A stretch of 64,000 bases of DNA from the NCBI GenBank assembly GCA_049647265.1, contig JBARXJ010000053.1, forward strand, positions 327,519-391,518, written 5' to 3'. The DNA is from JAAURB01 sp049647265 (GTDB taxonomy: Bacteria; Cyanobacteriota; Cyanobacteriia; Cyanobacteriales; Microcoleaceae). Positions 26,159-35,527 of this stretch are shown in pieces. Position 1 is the stretch's first letter. Every line of letters starts with the position of its first letter. The notes beneath the pieces are model-generated. The model was not told where the DNA came from. It did not search any database and worked only from the letters and a program-made list of their open reading frames with translations. A program made the position numbers and the translations under genes.

Positions 26159-26923
26159 TTATTCTTCTTGGAATTCGTAATCATCCATCGGACTATTGTG
26201 GAGCATATAATTTAGCTCGCTCATTAGCCACTCTTGAAACATTCGTTGTTTAATTTCATGCTGCCGTTCTGGGGTCAGTTCGGCTTCAATAAATTCTTCA
26301 ACCTGAATCAAGTGATAGCCTTCTTCAATACAAACAGGGCCAACAACTTCGCCTGGCGTTGTACCAAAAACAACAGCAGCCAAATCCGGTTTCAGGTTAT
26401 GGCGATAGAGTCGTCCTTCATAGCCACAGAGGAGGCGGCGACGCTTCTCAATATCATAGAGATTAGCCGCTTGATAAAAACTAATTTCACCCTCTTCAAT
26501 TTGGTAGAATACTTCCTGAGCTAACGCCTCTTCTGCAAAAACAATTTGATACAACACAACTTGTTCGTAGTCGAGTTTATTTTGAGCAAAGGACTTCTCA
26601 ACCTCAGAATCAAATAAAGCATTCACCAATTTTTGAGTTAACAGGTGTTGATAAATCCCTGCTTCCCAATCATCGGCGGTTACCATTTGATCGGCTAACC
26701 ATGATAAAGTATCGGCTGCTTTTTCTAACCGTTTGGCATACCGTTGTCGGTTTGCTTCTTCTTCAACTTCTTCTTGTGAAACGTGAATGTCGCGTTCCTC
26801 TGCGGCCTGACCAATCACTTTTTGACACAGAATATTATGGCAAATATCCTTTATTTGCAGCCGACTTTTCAAAAAGCGAATCATATCCTCAGGTTCAATA
26901 GAAGCTTTAGAAAGATTAATCAT
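26159..26923 (-). CDS. Parvulin-type peptidyl-prolyl isomerase of the secretion-associated kind
   Basis: 254 residues, no signal peptide. An N-terminal helical SurA-like part (ILCQKVIGQAAEERDIHVS, ~31) precedes a parvulin-like domain with EQVVLYQIVFAEEALAQEVFYQI (~119), GYEGRLYRHNLKPDLAAVVF (~168, equivalent to the GDLG/G-L block) and EGYHLIQVEEF (~201). Cytoplasmic members like this often accompany type I or peptidase-containing ABC exporters in cyanobacteria. Here it sits among RTX proteins and a Gly-Gly graspetide precursor, which fits a helper role in exporting them, but no transporter gene is in view, so this is inference. Confidence 0.75.
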   Translation of the reverse strand: MINLSKASIEPEDMIRFLKSRLQIKDICHNILCQKVIGQAAEERDIHVSQEEVEEEANRQRYAKRLEKAADTLSWLADQMVTADDWEAGIYQHLLTQKLVNALFDSEVEKSFAQNKLDYEQVVLYQIVFAEEALAQEVFYQIEEGEISFYQAANLYDIEKRRRLLCGYEGRLYRHNLKPDLAAVVFGTTPGEVVGPVCIEEGYHLIQVEEFIEAELTPERQHEIKQRMFQEWLMSELNYMLHNSPMDDYEFQEE

Positions 26924-26936
26924 TGTTTTAAGTTAA

Positions 26937-26971
26937 AGGTATCAAGTGTTAAACTGAAACTTAAGATACCT
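26937..26971 (-). terminator. Hairpin terminator downstream of the minus-strand RTX gene
   Basis: Read on the minus strand: AGGTATC...AAGT...ACTT-GATACCT then TTT. Stem of 7 bp plus an inner 4 bp. It lies directly after the RTX stop codon and before the isomerase start, so the two minus-strand genes are probably transcribed separately. Confidence 0.55.
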
Positions 26972-26973
26972 CT

Positions 26974-27972
26974 CTATAGTGACGTTAGGTTATCTAGTCC
27001 TAGGGTGGGTTGACCTACCCCGTCAACTGCTCCTAGGACGATTCCCAATACCCCTTCACTGACTGTGGAATTGACACGAATTAAGGTAGCATCTGCACTA
27101 CCATCTCCGTCTAAATCAATCGGTTCAAATCCCAAGCTTTCCGCGAGTACATCCCCCATCACCACAATTTGATCCCCATCAATCGGATTATAATCTGTGA
27201 TGATATCCCCTGTACTAAACTGAGTGAGGGTTCCAGGTCGTAAAACAAAGAAATCTGCACCGTTTCCACCGGTCAGGATATCGTTACCGAAGTCTCCAAC
27301 GAGAACATCATCCCCGTCTCCTCCGGTTAACAAATCGTCTCCTCGTCCTCCCCGTATCGTATCGTTACCGTTACCGCCTTCGATAGTATCGTGGCCGCCA
27401 TCTCCAAATAATACATCTGGACTGTCAGTGCCAATGAGTTGATCATCGCCATCTCCAACAATCTGAACTCCTAGAGATGAACCCGGTAAGGTCGTATTGG
27501 TGGTGGTTCCATCTGTTGTCACCTCAACGGTTGTGGTCCCCGGCGAATTTCCCGGTGAAGACACACTAATCTCACCTGAAATACTATCTGTTGTGGTTGT
27601 ATCTTCAGTCGAAACATCTACTGAAAGTTCTTCATCAGTCGGGGGTAAAACGATATCTGGATTTGATCCCGGTTCAGGAGGATTGAGAGTATCAAGTGCA
27701 TCGTCGATGTTGATGTCAATCACAGGGGGATCTGTTAAGTCCTCTGTAATAATTGAGACATCATCAGCAGATACACTGACCGACACTCCGACTTCACTGC
27801 GAGTCCCTCCCGGTTGAAATAAATCTTGTAAATCACTGATTTCTCCGTTAGGAGAAACAATAGTAACAGAACCACTACTGGTTGAACCGTTATTGTCAAC
27901 CACAGCACTAATTGAGCCAGAGATACTGGTTACACTGGAGCTAGAGCGGTTTGATATTGAAATTGCAGGCAT
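26974..27972 (-). CDS. RTX calcium-binding secreted protein
   Basis: 332 residues, without an N-terminal signal peptide, as expected for type I secretion. Residues 1-175 are a low-complexity Ser/Thr/Asp-rich region. Residues ~176-240 carry about seven GGxGxDxLx nonapeptides (for example GGNGNDTIRGGRGDDLLTGG) that fold into a Ca2+-bound beta-roll. The last 90 residues include DIITDYNPIDGDQIVVMGD, a common C-terminal RTX ending that holds the secretion signal. It is divergent from the larger RTX gene at 28916 across 943 bp of AT-rich DNA with two TGCCA-N3-TGGCA palindromes. No enzymatic domain is seen. Confidence 0.85.
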   Translation of the reverse strand: MPAISISNRSSSSVTSISGSISAVVDNNGSTSSGSVTIVSPNGEISDLQDLFQPGGTRSEVGVSVSVSADDVSIITEDLTDPPVIDINIDDALDTLNPPEPGSNPDIVLPPTDEELSVDVSTEDTTTTDSISGEISVSSPGNSPGTTTVEVTTDGTTTNTTLPGSSLGVQIVGDGDDQLIGTDSPDVLFGDGGHDTIEGGNGNDTIRGGRGDDLLTGGDGDDVLVGDFGNDILTGGNGADFFVLRPGTLTQFSTGDIITDYNPIDGDQIVVMGDVLAESLGFEPIDLDGDGSADATLIRVNSTVSEGVLGIVLGAVDGVGQPTLGLDNLTSL

Positions 27973-28139
27973 AGTTCATCATCCGTGATTGAATACACCC
28001 TTGCTTGAGTATAAAATTCTTAGCTAAATGAATATACAATCGAAGCTAAAGGTGTGAGTGATTAAAGGACAAAAAATCATCAAGAGGGTGAGGTTGTTTT
28101 ATACATCCATCATTAAAACAAGATTGAAGCTAATTATGT

Positions 28140-28152
28140 TGCCAAATTGGCA
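28140..28152. promoter_or_regulatory. Palindrome TGCCA-N3-TGGCA, site 2
   Basis: TTGCCA-AAT-TGGCAA, extended to 6-bp arms (28139-28153), 167 bp upstream of the minus-strand RTX start. On the minus strand it continues AAC like sites 1 and 4. Confidence 0.5.
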
Positions 28153-28827
28153 ATAATTTAGATACTCAATCAGCCAATAGGGTTGATTAAGCCGGATAAT
28201 AATCTTAAATTTGATGCTGTCAGACTCTTTTGACTGAGATCTTTTTATAAAATCCTATAAAATTACCACTTTAATTTAATTTTATACCGAAAAAATACTG
28301 TTTAACTGAGTGAATGCTCATTTATTGTCTTGAGATAAACCCTTATCAATTCACTAAATCAGTTTTATTTTTGAGTTTAAACCCTATTTAATTATATAAT
28401 TTATTGATCAAAAAAGCATAAATAATAAAATGATTATTGCTGACTGCCTCACTGAGCTAGAAACAGTTGATGTTAACAGATTAATTAGAATTCATTTACC
28501 ACAATAGCAAATTTAATCAAAAAATATTTCAAGTTTAAAGTTAGAGACTTAGACCATTAAACAGAATTTTTAATAAACCTGATATTCAATCCTACAATTA
28601 ATATCTGCCATGAGATATAGCCGGGTTTGCTCAAAATAATAACGGTGAATTAATATAACGAATTAAATCTTAACTCTTTATCAAAGCTTTATATTTTTAT
28701 CCCCTAATTTAAAGCTTTAGTAAAGTAGTAAAAAATGACTAGCTGTTCTATTCAACGTCTGTTAAACAGCTCGACAAAATATCACTATCTATAACACAAT
28801 ATTCCTAATTTTAATAATATATAAAAC

Positions 28828-28840
28828 TGCCAAAATGGCA
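28828..28840. promoter_or_regulatory. Palindrome TGCCA-N3-TGGCA, site 3
   Basis: TGCCA-AAA-TGGCA, 75 bp upstream of the RTX start at 28916, almost the same distance as site 1 from its gene (71 bp). A TATTAA-type -10 candidate follows directly. Confidence 0.5.
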
Positions 28841-28915
28841 TCTGTATTAATAAAAAATTCACTAACCTAAGCATAGATATCAAATTTAAATTCTTAAAAA
28901 CCGAGGAAACTATAT

Positions 28916-30817
28916 ATGGCATTTATTAGTGGAACTAACAGCGCAGATACCCTAGAAGGGGATAATAGCGACGATCAGATTTTTGGTCGTCGGGGTAATG
29001 ATCTGCTGCAAGGACTCGGGGGAGTAGATTTTTTGAGAGGGGATGATGGAGACGATACCTTAGAGGGGGGAGACGGGGAAGACCAACTCTTCGGTAACGA
29101 TGACAACGATCAAATCTTTGGGGGAAATGGCAACGATATTCTCAACGGCGGCGGTGAAGATGATGGCTTAGACGGGGGAGATGGTAACGATACTTTAATT
29201 GGCGGTACGAATACCCGAGATCCTGCCACTCGTGAGATTACGGGAACAGATGTCCTGGTGGGGGGAAACGGTAACGATTTACTCTTAGGAGAAGCCGGTT
29301 TTGATGTGATGGATGGGGGAGCCGGTAATGATACAGCCATTGGGGGTTTAGGCAATGACCGGATTTTCGGAGGGACAGAAGACGATGAACTCCTGGGCGG
29401 TTTAGATAACGATACGATCACCGGTGAAGGGGGTAATGACCTGATTCTCGGAGGACTAGGAGATGACCGACTGATCGGCGATCGCGATGCACTTGGTCAA
29501 GCCGATGGTAACGATCAAATTCAAGCCAGTGATGGAGATGATACGGTTTCAGCGGGGGGAGGCGATGATACCGTTTTCGGGGGTTTAGGGGATGACTTCC
29601 TGGATGGGGGTGATAACCTATCCTCTACCTTCAACAGAGATGCGGGTGGTGATGATGACATCCGGGGTGGTGATGGTAATGATACCCTGCGAGGCGGTTT
29701 AGGACGAGATACCCTGCGAGGAGGTGGTGCAAAAGCTGGAGAAATTGACCGACTGATCCCCACCGCTGTGATTGATGGTGTGGGTGTCGTCAGCGCAGAT
29801 GGTGAACAGGATCTACTTGTTCTAGGCAGTGAACAAGGTTTCTTCTATGCTGGAGGTGCAGGAGATCCCTTTGCCGTGAGTGGAATTAATTTCTTGGGAC
29901 AAGGCGATCGCGCCATTATTCAATTCTTTGAAAATGGGGTTGATAAAATTCAAGTCAACGATCCTGACGTTGTAGGAACTGCTGTTCTGGGTAATGATAC
30001 CTTTGTTGTGGTTCCAGTGACTGGCGGGGTTGAAATCATCGCGCAAATTGTCGGACAAAATACAGCCTTAGCAGCAGGAACTTTCGTTGCACCGCCTGTT
30101 GATAATAGCGGGGATGATGTCTTCACGGGTACAGCCGGTCCGGAAGTCCTCGATGGGGGTGCAGGAAATGATGATCTGAGTGGTTTAGAAGGCAACGATA
30201 CCCTAATTGGGGGCGCGGGTAACGATATTCTCAATGGTGGCCCGGATATTGATACGGCTAGTTACGAAAACGATCCAGCCGCTGTTGTTGTCGATCTCGG
30301 CGCTTCCACTGCAACAGATGGCTTTGGTGGCACCGATAGTTTAACCGATATTGAAAATGTCCTGGGATCTGCCTTTGCTGACTCCCTTGTGGGTGATGCT
30401 CAACCTAACAGTTTAGACGGTCTCGGCGGCAATGACACCCTTGTGGGTGCAGGTGGCAACGATACCTTGACTGGAGGAAACGGCGAAGACTTTTTCCAAG
30501 GTAGCACCACCGCTACAAACGGTGTGGGAGAAATTGATCTGTTAGTCAGTAGTGCCGACGGCGCGCGGGATGTATTTGCAGTGGGTCAACCGGGTAGCAG
30601 TAATTACTTCTACGTGGGTAATGCTGGCAGTGACTTCGCTCAAATTGAGGGATTTGAAGTCGGCATCGACCGGATCGGAGTACCTCAAACTGCTGGTTTA
30701 TCCCTGGCGAATGCAGGCAGTGGTGCAGTCTTACTGGCTAACGGTGACATCATCGCGCTGGTGTCTGGGGTTGATGCCAATACCTTAGCGTCTCAATCCT
30801 TCTTAACCCTGATCTAA
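28916..30817 (+). CDS. Large RTX calcium-binding protein with duplicated module
   Basis: 633 residues starting MAFISGTNSADTLEGD, no signal peptide. RTX nonapeptides fill residues ~8-280, interrupted by a short insert (NTRDPATREITGTDV). Then comes a ~100-residue beta module (DLLVLGSEQGFFYAGGAGDPFAVSG) with the sense 'value reported at a node', a second RTX array (~400-545), and a second copy of the same module (DVFAVGQPGSSNYFYVGNAGSDFAQIEGF) at the end. Internal duplication is therefore clear. Calcium folding and type I secretion are expected from the family; the biological role (S-layer-like, motility- or surface-related) is not known. RBS GAGGAAAC precedes the ATG. Confidence 0.88.
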   Translation: MAFISGTNSADTLEGDNSDDQIFGRRGNDLLQGLGGVDFLRGDDGDDTLEGGDGEDQLFGNDDNDQIFGGNGNDILNGGGEDDGLDGGDGNDTLIGGTNTRDPATREITGTDVLVGGNGNDLLLGEAGFDVMDGGAGNDTAIGGLGNDRIFGGTEDDELLGGLDNDTITGEGGNDLILGGLGDDRLIGDRDALGQADGNDQIQASDGDDTVSAGGGDDTVFGGLGDDFLDGGDNLSSTFNRDAGGDDDIRGGDGNDTLRGGLGRDTLRGGGAKAGEIDRLIPTAVIDGVGVVSADGEQDLLVLGSEQGFFYAGGAGDPFAVSGINFLGQGDRAIIQFFENGVDKIQVNDPDVVGTAVLGNDTFVVVPVTGGVEIIAQIVGQNTALAAGTFVAPPVDNSGDDVFTGTAGPEVLDGGAGNDDLSGLEGNDTLIGGAGNDILNGGPDIDTASYENDPAAVVVDLGASTATDGFGGTDSLTDIENVLGSAFADSLVGDAQPNSLDGLGGNDTLVGAGGNDTLTGGNGEDFFQGSTTATNGVGEIDLLVSSADGARDVFAVGQPGSSNYFYVGNAGSDFAQIEGFEVGIDRIGVPQTAGLSLANAGSGAVLLANGDIIALVSGVDANTLASQSFLTLI

Positions 30818-30954
30818 CGCGATCGCTTTAATTTTTTGGCTGTGTTTTGGGTGTATCTACTAATCACAAAAAGTCTTGCTGAATCAGCTTAATTGATCAA
30901 TTCCCATTACGACTTGGCTACACCCATTCATATCACCAACCGCAACCATTTATT

Positions 30955-32448
30955 ATGTCACAAGAAACACTTTTTTTCTTGCAACCGACAGGTTCAGCCT
31001 CCAACCCAAACTTTGCCAATGCTAATGGTAGCGCTCAATTTTTCAGCTATTCCCATGCTGCCACCAATAGCTTAACCAGCGCTCAACTCAATGCTTTAGT
31101 TGAAGGAGGAGTTGCTAGCGCCATTGCTAATGCTAATGCCACCTTTATTGCCGACCCAACTTTCACCAGTTTATTTACCGAAACCGCTGGCGTAGGAGAA
31201 GCTGGGGTTTATTTTGCTGATAGTCAAAGCCAAACTCAAGTCATTGCCACCTTTGATATTAGTCAAAATCAAACCTTTTCCTTTGATTTCAATGCCGAAA
31301 TAGATCTCAGCGCCAAAGAAATTGAAAACTTAGCCGGATCAAATCTTGCCAATAGCAAAACCGCCTTTGTTGTTCTCGATACCTCAAATTTAAATCAGCC
31401 TCAAGTCATCGATTATTTCGGTATTTCAGGAGAATTAATTTCAGGCGAAGGAATTGCTAATGTAGATTCAGGTTCGAGTCAGAATGTTAATTTTACCACG
31501 AATCAATCTATTGATTTAGATGGTAATAATGGCATCGACTCAATTAATGCCAATGCTTTTGCGGGTAGCTATCAACGTAGCTTTAATAGTGCCACTCATC
31601 TCACTTTAGTTAAACTCAATTCTAGCCAAATTGAATTATCGGGAGATGGTTTAGCGCAACAACTGGGTCAGGATGTCATCATCGGAGGTTTAGAAAACGA
31701 CCTACTCAACGGCACTTCAAACCAGGACAAATTCTATGGCAGCCTGGGTGATGACACTATTCGTGGCTACAATAGCAGCGATATTCTCGAAGGGGGAGAA
31801 GGGAACGACTTGCTTTATGGAGATGATGGGGATGACAAGCTTCACGGTAGCTTTGGCAACGATACCCTTGATGGCGGTGCAAGTCAAGATAGTCTAGTCG
31901 GAGGCAGCGGAAACGACTGGTTATACGGACAACACGGCGACGATCGGCTATGGGGTGGCGAGGGTAACGATACCCTGGATGGGGGTCAAAATCAAGATCA
32001 ACTGTGGGGAGAAGCGGGAAACGATAACTTGAGTGGAGGTGATGGAGACGATCGCTTATATGGTGGCAGCGGTGGCGATCGCATGACGGGTAACAGTGGA
32101 CACGATCAACTGTTTGGAGAAGGGGGAAATGACACCCTTATTGGCGGCACATGGAACGATCAAATGACTGGAGGAACAGGTCAGGATCGATTTATTTTTG
32201 AACAGGGTAACAGCTTTCTCAGCGGAGAATATGACCGTATTCTTGACTTTCAAATCGGTATCGATAAAATTGAATTCCACAACTTTAGTGGTTTAAATTC
32301 CAGTAATGGTTTCAATCAATTAGTCAGTCAAGGATATCTCAAACAGTCCGGATCAAATACTATCATTCAGTTCAATAGTGGCGGACAACTTCTGATTGAA
32401 GGAGTCAGTTTAACTGATCTCAGTGCGAGTGATTTTCATTTTGTTTAG
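30955..32448 (+). CDS. RTX protein with shared N-terminal beta domain
   Basis: 497 residues. Residues 1-235 form a domain also found in the next gene (ETLFFLQPTGSASNPNFANANG..., AATNSLTSAQLNALVEGGV, QTFSFDFNAEIDLSAKEIE, IDLDGNNGIDSI, GSYQRSFNSATHLTLVKL). Residues ~240-410 hold ten or more RTX nonapeptides, and the end is the usual FQIGIDKIEFHNFSG / LLIEGVSLTDLSASDFHFV block. No signal peptide, consistent with type I secretion. It is 137 bp after the large RTX gene. The N-terminal domain resembles the mature part of the PEP-CTERM-like protein at 23369, so these genes may derive from one ancestor with different export signals. Confidence 0.87.
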   Translation: MSQETLFFLQPTGSASNPNFANANGSAQFFSYSHAATNSLTSAQLNALVEGGVASAIANANATFIADPTFTSLFTETAGVGEAGVYFADSQSQTQVIATFDISQNQTFSFDFNAEIDLSAKEIENLAGSNLANSKTAFVVLDTSNLNQPQVIDYFGISGELISGEGIANVDSGSSQNVNFTTNQSIDLDGNNGIDSINANAFAGSYQRSFNSATHLTLVKLNSSQIELSGDGLAQQLGQDVIIGGLENDLLNGTSNQDKFYGSLGDDTIRGYNSSDILEGGEGNDLLYGDDGDDKLHGSFGNDTLDGGASQDSLVGGSGNDWLYGQHGDDRLWGGEGNDTLDGGQNQDQLWGEAGNDNLSGGDGDDRLYGGSGGDRMTGNSGHDQLFGEGGNDTLIGGTWNDQMTGGTGQDRFIFEQGNSFLSGEYDRILDFQIGIDKIEFHNFSGLNSSNGFNQLVSQGYLKQSGSNTIIQFNSGGQLLIEGVSLTDLSASDFHFV

Positions 32449-32618
32449 TCTTGATTAATTTTACTTCAATTCATTTTTAACAGAGCCATAAGCACAGACA
32501 GATTTTATTCATCAATTGCATTGCACTCACATTCATCATTACTCTCGAGTTTACTACGGCAAAAATCAATATCTCTTTGTCTAACTAACGTCTAGAAAAT
32601 ATAGCGAGGTTTATCATC

Positions 32619-34427
32619 ATGTCAACGATCTTTTTACAACCTGTTAATTCTGGATCACATCCTAACCCTAACTATGCTGAGGCAACCGGAAACGCTACAT
32701 TTTTCAACTATTCTCATTCGGCTACCGATAGCTTAACCTCAGCCGAATTAAACGCTTTAGTTAATGGCGGTGTGGGAGCCGCATTATCCGATGCATCTGC
32801 CTTTTTTATCAACGATCCAGCCTTTACCACTTTATTTACTGAAACATTTGTAGAAGCCTTAGAAGAAGATTTCTACGGAATTAGTGAAAGCAACACCGAA
32901 GTTCGGGCAGAATTTAGTATCGGTGCGAATGAAACATTCTCATTTAACTTTACAGCAGATTTAGATTTAGAAGCCAAAGAAATCGAAGATGAGGACATAG
33001 AATATAGCAAAGCCAAATCAAAAAGTAGTTTTGTTGTTTTAGATATTTCTAACCCCAACGATCCTGAAGTATTAGATTATTTTGGTGTGAATGGAGAATT
33101 AGTTTCTTCTAATGCATTTGGTGATGTGGACTGGGGAAATAGTAGTAATGTTACCCTGACTGGCAATAATGATTTTATGGATGTAGACGGCAATAATGGA
33201 GATGATTATGTCACTGCTGCCGGCACCGGAAGCTACAGCCGAACCTTTAGTCAAGCCACTGATATTACTGTGGTTCAAATTAACGAAAGTTTCACTAAAT
33301 TAATCGCAGATTATCTGATAGATAATTTAGGTAATGATGTTAAATATGGCACCATTGGTCATGACTGGCTGAGTGGTACTTCCGGGGGTGATAAAATCTA
33401 CGGTAGTTTTGGTATTGATGTCCTCAATGGTTGGGGTGGAAATGACACCCTAGAGGGTGGCGGTGGTGCCGATCTATTATATGGTCATAGCGGCGCAGAT
33501 AAACTCAATGGCGGCGATGGTCGAGATTTAGTCCTGGGGGGATCGGGGAATGACTTGATGTATGGTGGCGATCGCAAAGATTTAATGGCAGGGGGTTCAG
33601 GAAACGATACGATCCATGGTGGTGACGATCAAGACGCAATTTATGGTAATTGGGGAAATGACCGTCTTTACGGCGATAATGGCGATGATCTCATTAGCGG
33701 AGGCTGGGGAAATGACACGATGACGGGGGGAGGCAACAATGATACATTTGTCTTCTCTTGGATCAATGTCTCAACCACTGGGTTGTATTCTCTCAGTTTT
33801 GACGCTTCTTCCAACTTAACGACTTCGAGGGAGACAGCCTCAATTAGTGAAAAAACAGCGATCGCATCCAGCGATGAATTTGCCCTTAAAACTGAAGAAT
33901 TAAGTGAGGTAAAATATGCAGAAGCGACTGCCGATGCAATAGTAGTTGAAACTAAAGAACTCAGTGAGGTCAAAGATGCAGAAGCCACCGCTGAAAAATT
34001 GCTAGATGAAGATAAATATCAAAGCGACGATAACGATGGAAAATGGGTAGATTCTCTATTAGAATTACCGGAAGATTGGTTAGAAGAAGAAAGTTCCGAT
34101 CAAATCACCAACTATTCCGCCGAACAACAAAGTTTATCGGCCAGTTCAGATGCGATGCTGACAACATCGGGTACAAGTTCTAGCTTCAGTTGGGGCAGTT
34201 GGGGTAGTTATGATATTATCACAGATTTCCAAACCGGAACCGATCAAATTGCGTTCCAAGGCGTTGGATCAATTGATAGTTCAACTTGGCTAAATCAAAT
34301 GAAGTCTCAAGGCTTATTGACAAATACTAATAATGGTGCGTTATTTAGCTTTGTTGACGGTAATCAACTACTGTTAGAAGGTGTCAATAGCAATAGCCTC
34401 AGTGGATCTGACTTTACCTTCTCTTAG
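32619..34427 (+). CDS. RTX protein, paralogue of the preceding gene, with acidic insert
   Basis: 602 residues. The N-terminal ~235 residues parallel the upstream gene (YAEATGNATFFNYSHSATDSL, ETFSFNFTADLDLEAKEIED, GSYSRTFSQATDITVVQI). An RTX array covers ~245-375. Unlike its neighbour it then carries a ~140-residue acidic insert (~385-525) with two copies of ELSEVKxAEATA, before the shared C-terminal block (YDIITDFQTGTDQIAFQGV, LLLEGVNSNSLSGSDFTFS). Probably secreted by type I export; function unknown. A CCAGGTTA/TAATCTGG hairpin (34445-34472) follows the stop. Confidence 0.87.
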   Translation: MSTIFLQPVNSGSHPNPNYAEATGNATFFNYSHSATDSLTSAELNALVNGGVGAALSDASAFFINDPAFTTLFTETFVEALEEDFYGISESNTEVRAEFSIGANETFSFNFTADLDLEAKEIEDEDIEYSKAKSKSSFVVLDISNPNDPEVLDYFGVNGELVSSNAFGDVDWGNSSNVTLTGNNDFMDVDGNNGDDYVTAAGTGSYSRTFSQATDITVVQINESFTKLIADYLIDNLGNDVKYGTIGHDWLSGTSGGDKIYGSFGIDVLNGWGGNDTLEGGGGADLLYGHSGADKLNGGDGRDLVLGGSGNDLMYGGDRKDLMAGGSGNDTIHGGDDQDAIYGNWGNDRLYGDNGDDLISGGWGNDTMTGGGNNDTFVFSWINVSTTGLYSLSFDASSNLTTSRETASISEKTAIASSDEFALKTEELSEVKYAEATADAIVVETKELSEVKDAEATAEKLLDEDKYQSDDNDGKWVDSLLELPEDWLEEESSDQITNYSAEQQSLSASSDAMLTTSGTSSSFSWGSWGSYDIITDFQTGTDQIAFQGVGSIDSSTWLNQMKSQGLLTNTNNGALFSFVDGNQLLLEGVNSNSLSGSDFTFS

Positions 34428-34444
34428 AATTTCTTCTTTATAGT

Positions 34445-34472
34445 CCAGGTTATTCTATCGAGGGTAATCTGG
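34445..34472 (+). terminator. Hairpin after the last RTX gene
   Basis: CCAGGTTA and TAATCTGG pair over 8 bp (one G-U) with a 12-nt loop, 17 bp after the stop. No long U-run. Confidence 0.4.
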
Positions 34473-34593
34473 ATAGGTATTGCAATTTGCTTTGAGTTGT
34501 GTACGCTCATTGTGTTGAGAAAGGCAAGTAGCGAGCACCACAACACCACAACAGGGAACTTATCAAAAATCCTGAACACTTACGGGCGTGTAC

Positions 34594-34613
34594 GGGCGCA
34601 TCGCAATGCGCCC
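34594..34613. repeat. Dispersed hairpin GGGCGCAT-N4-ATGCGCCC, second copy
   Basis: Same 8-bp arms as at 4259-4277, here with loop CGCA, and the same cctaccta flank. Placed upstream of the SDR gene. Confidence 0.6.
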
Positions 34614-34699
34614 CTACCTAACTCCTAACTTCTGATAGAGGAAAATAGTCTATCGCATTTCATACAATCAGTAATGAAATCAGTCTGGCTCAAAAAGTT

Positions 34700-35503
34700 A
34701 TGGATTTTGGAATTAAAGGTAAAATAGCATTAATTACTGGCGGTGACTCCGGCATGGGACGAGCAACCGCAAAATTGTTAGCTGCTGAAGGCGTAAAAAT
34801 AGCTTTATTAGATAAAACATCGGATAAGTTAGAATCAGCCGTTGAAGAGATTAATAAAATTGGAGAAGCCATTGGTGTTCAAGCCGATTTAACTAATTTA
34901 GAAGAAGTTGAAGCCGCAAAAAAACAAGTTTTATCTGAGTTTGGAACCGTTGATATATTAGTAAATTGTGCCGGAATTACAGGGGCGCAAAAAGAATTTT
35001 TAAAACTCACTGATGAAGATTGGTTAGAAACCATTGAAGTCGATTTTATGGCAGCCGTACGAGTGTGCCGGGCTTTTATTCCAGAGATGCAAAAGTCAGG
35101 TTGGGGAAGAATTGTATTGGTGAGTTCAGAAGATGCCGTACAACCTTATACCGATGAAATGCCCTATTGTGCCGCTAAAGCAGCCGTCCTTAATTTGACT
35201 AAAAATTTATCGAAAGCTTACGCTAAAGATGGCATTTTAATTAATTCTGTTGCGCCTGCATTTGTGGCGACTCCAATGACCGATAAAATGATGGAAGATC
35301 GCTCAGAAAAATTAGGGGTAAGTTTTGAAGAAGCTATTGATAGCTTTTTAAAAGAAGAACGTCCTCACTTAGTTTTAAATCGTCGTGGTAAAGCAGAAGA
35401 AGTCGCTGCTGTCATTGCGTTTTTATGTTCTCAACAATCAAGTTTTGTTGTCGGTTCTAACTATCGCGTTGATGGCGGTTCCGTCGCAACAGTCCATCAC
35501 TAA
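34700..35503 (+). CDS. Short-chain dehydrogenase/reductase
   Basis: 267 residues, classical SDR. Nucleotide motif TGGDSGMG (~14-21), NCAG at ~90, catalytic Ser in VLVSSEDA (~137) and Tyr-x3-Lys in PYCAAKAA (~154-158). The acidic residue after the second strand (LLDKTSDKL) suggests NAD(H) preference. Substrate unknown; by closeness it might be a 3-oxoacyl or glucose/sugar dehydrogenase-type SDR. Followed 24 bp later on the same strand by an alpha/beta hydrolase, so the two probably form an operon. Confidence 0.88.
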   Translation: MDFGIKGKIALITGGDSGMGRATAKLLAAEGVKIALLDKTSDKLESAVEEINKIGEAIGVQADLTNLEEVEAAKKQVLSEFGTVDILVNCAGITGAQKEFLKLTDEDWLETIEVDFMAAVRVCRAFIPEMQKSGWGRIVLVSSEDAVQPYTDEMPYCAAKAAVLNLTKNLSKAYAKDGILINSVAPAFVATPMTDKMMEDRSEKLGVSFEEAIDSFLKEERPHLVLNRRGKAEEVAAVIAFLCSQQSSFVVGSNYRVDGGSVATVHH

Positions 35504-35527
35504 AACTTCTATAAATATCAAATTAAA

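Larger units (their letters stand above)
27973..28915. other. 943-bp AT-rich divergent region between RTX genes
   Basis: No convincing ORF or tRNA. It is much more AT-rich than neighbouring coding DNA, with many A/T tracts. It holds two copies of the palindrome TGCCA-N3-TGGCA (28140-28152 and 28828-28840), placed at the two ends so that each could serve one divergent gene. The excess length could hold further regulatory DNA or be degraded sequence. Confidence 0.6.

Noticed and set aside
29110..30234. Several Pro/Ser-rich minus-strand frames opposite the RTX gene
   Set aside because: They are the mirror of Gly/Asp repeat codons; the same effect appears opposite the RTX gene at 26974 and the TPS gene at 36460.
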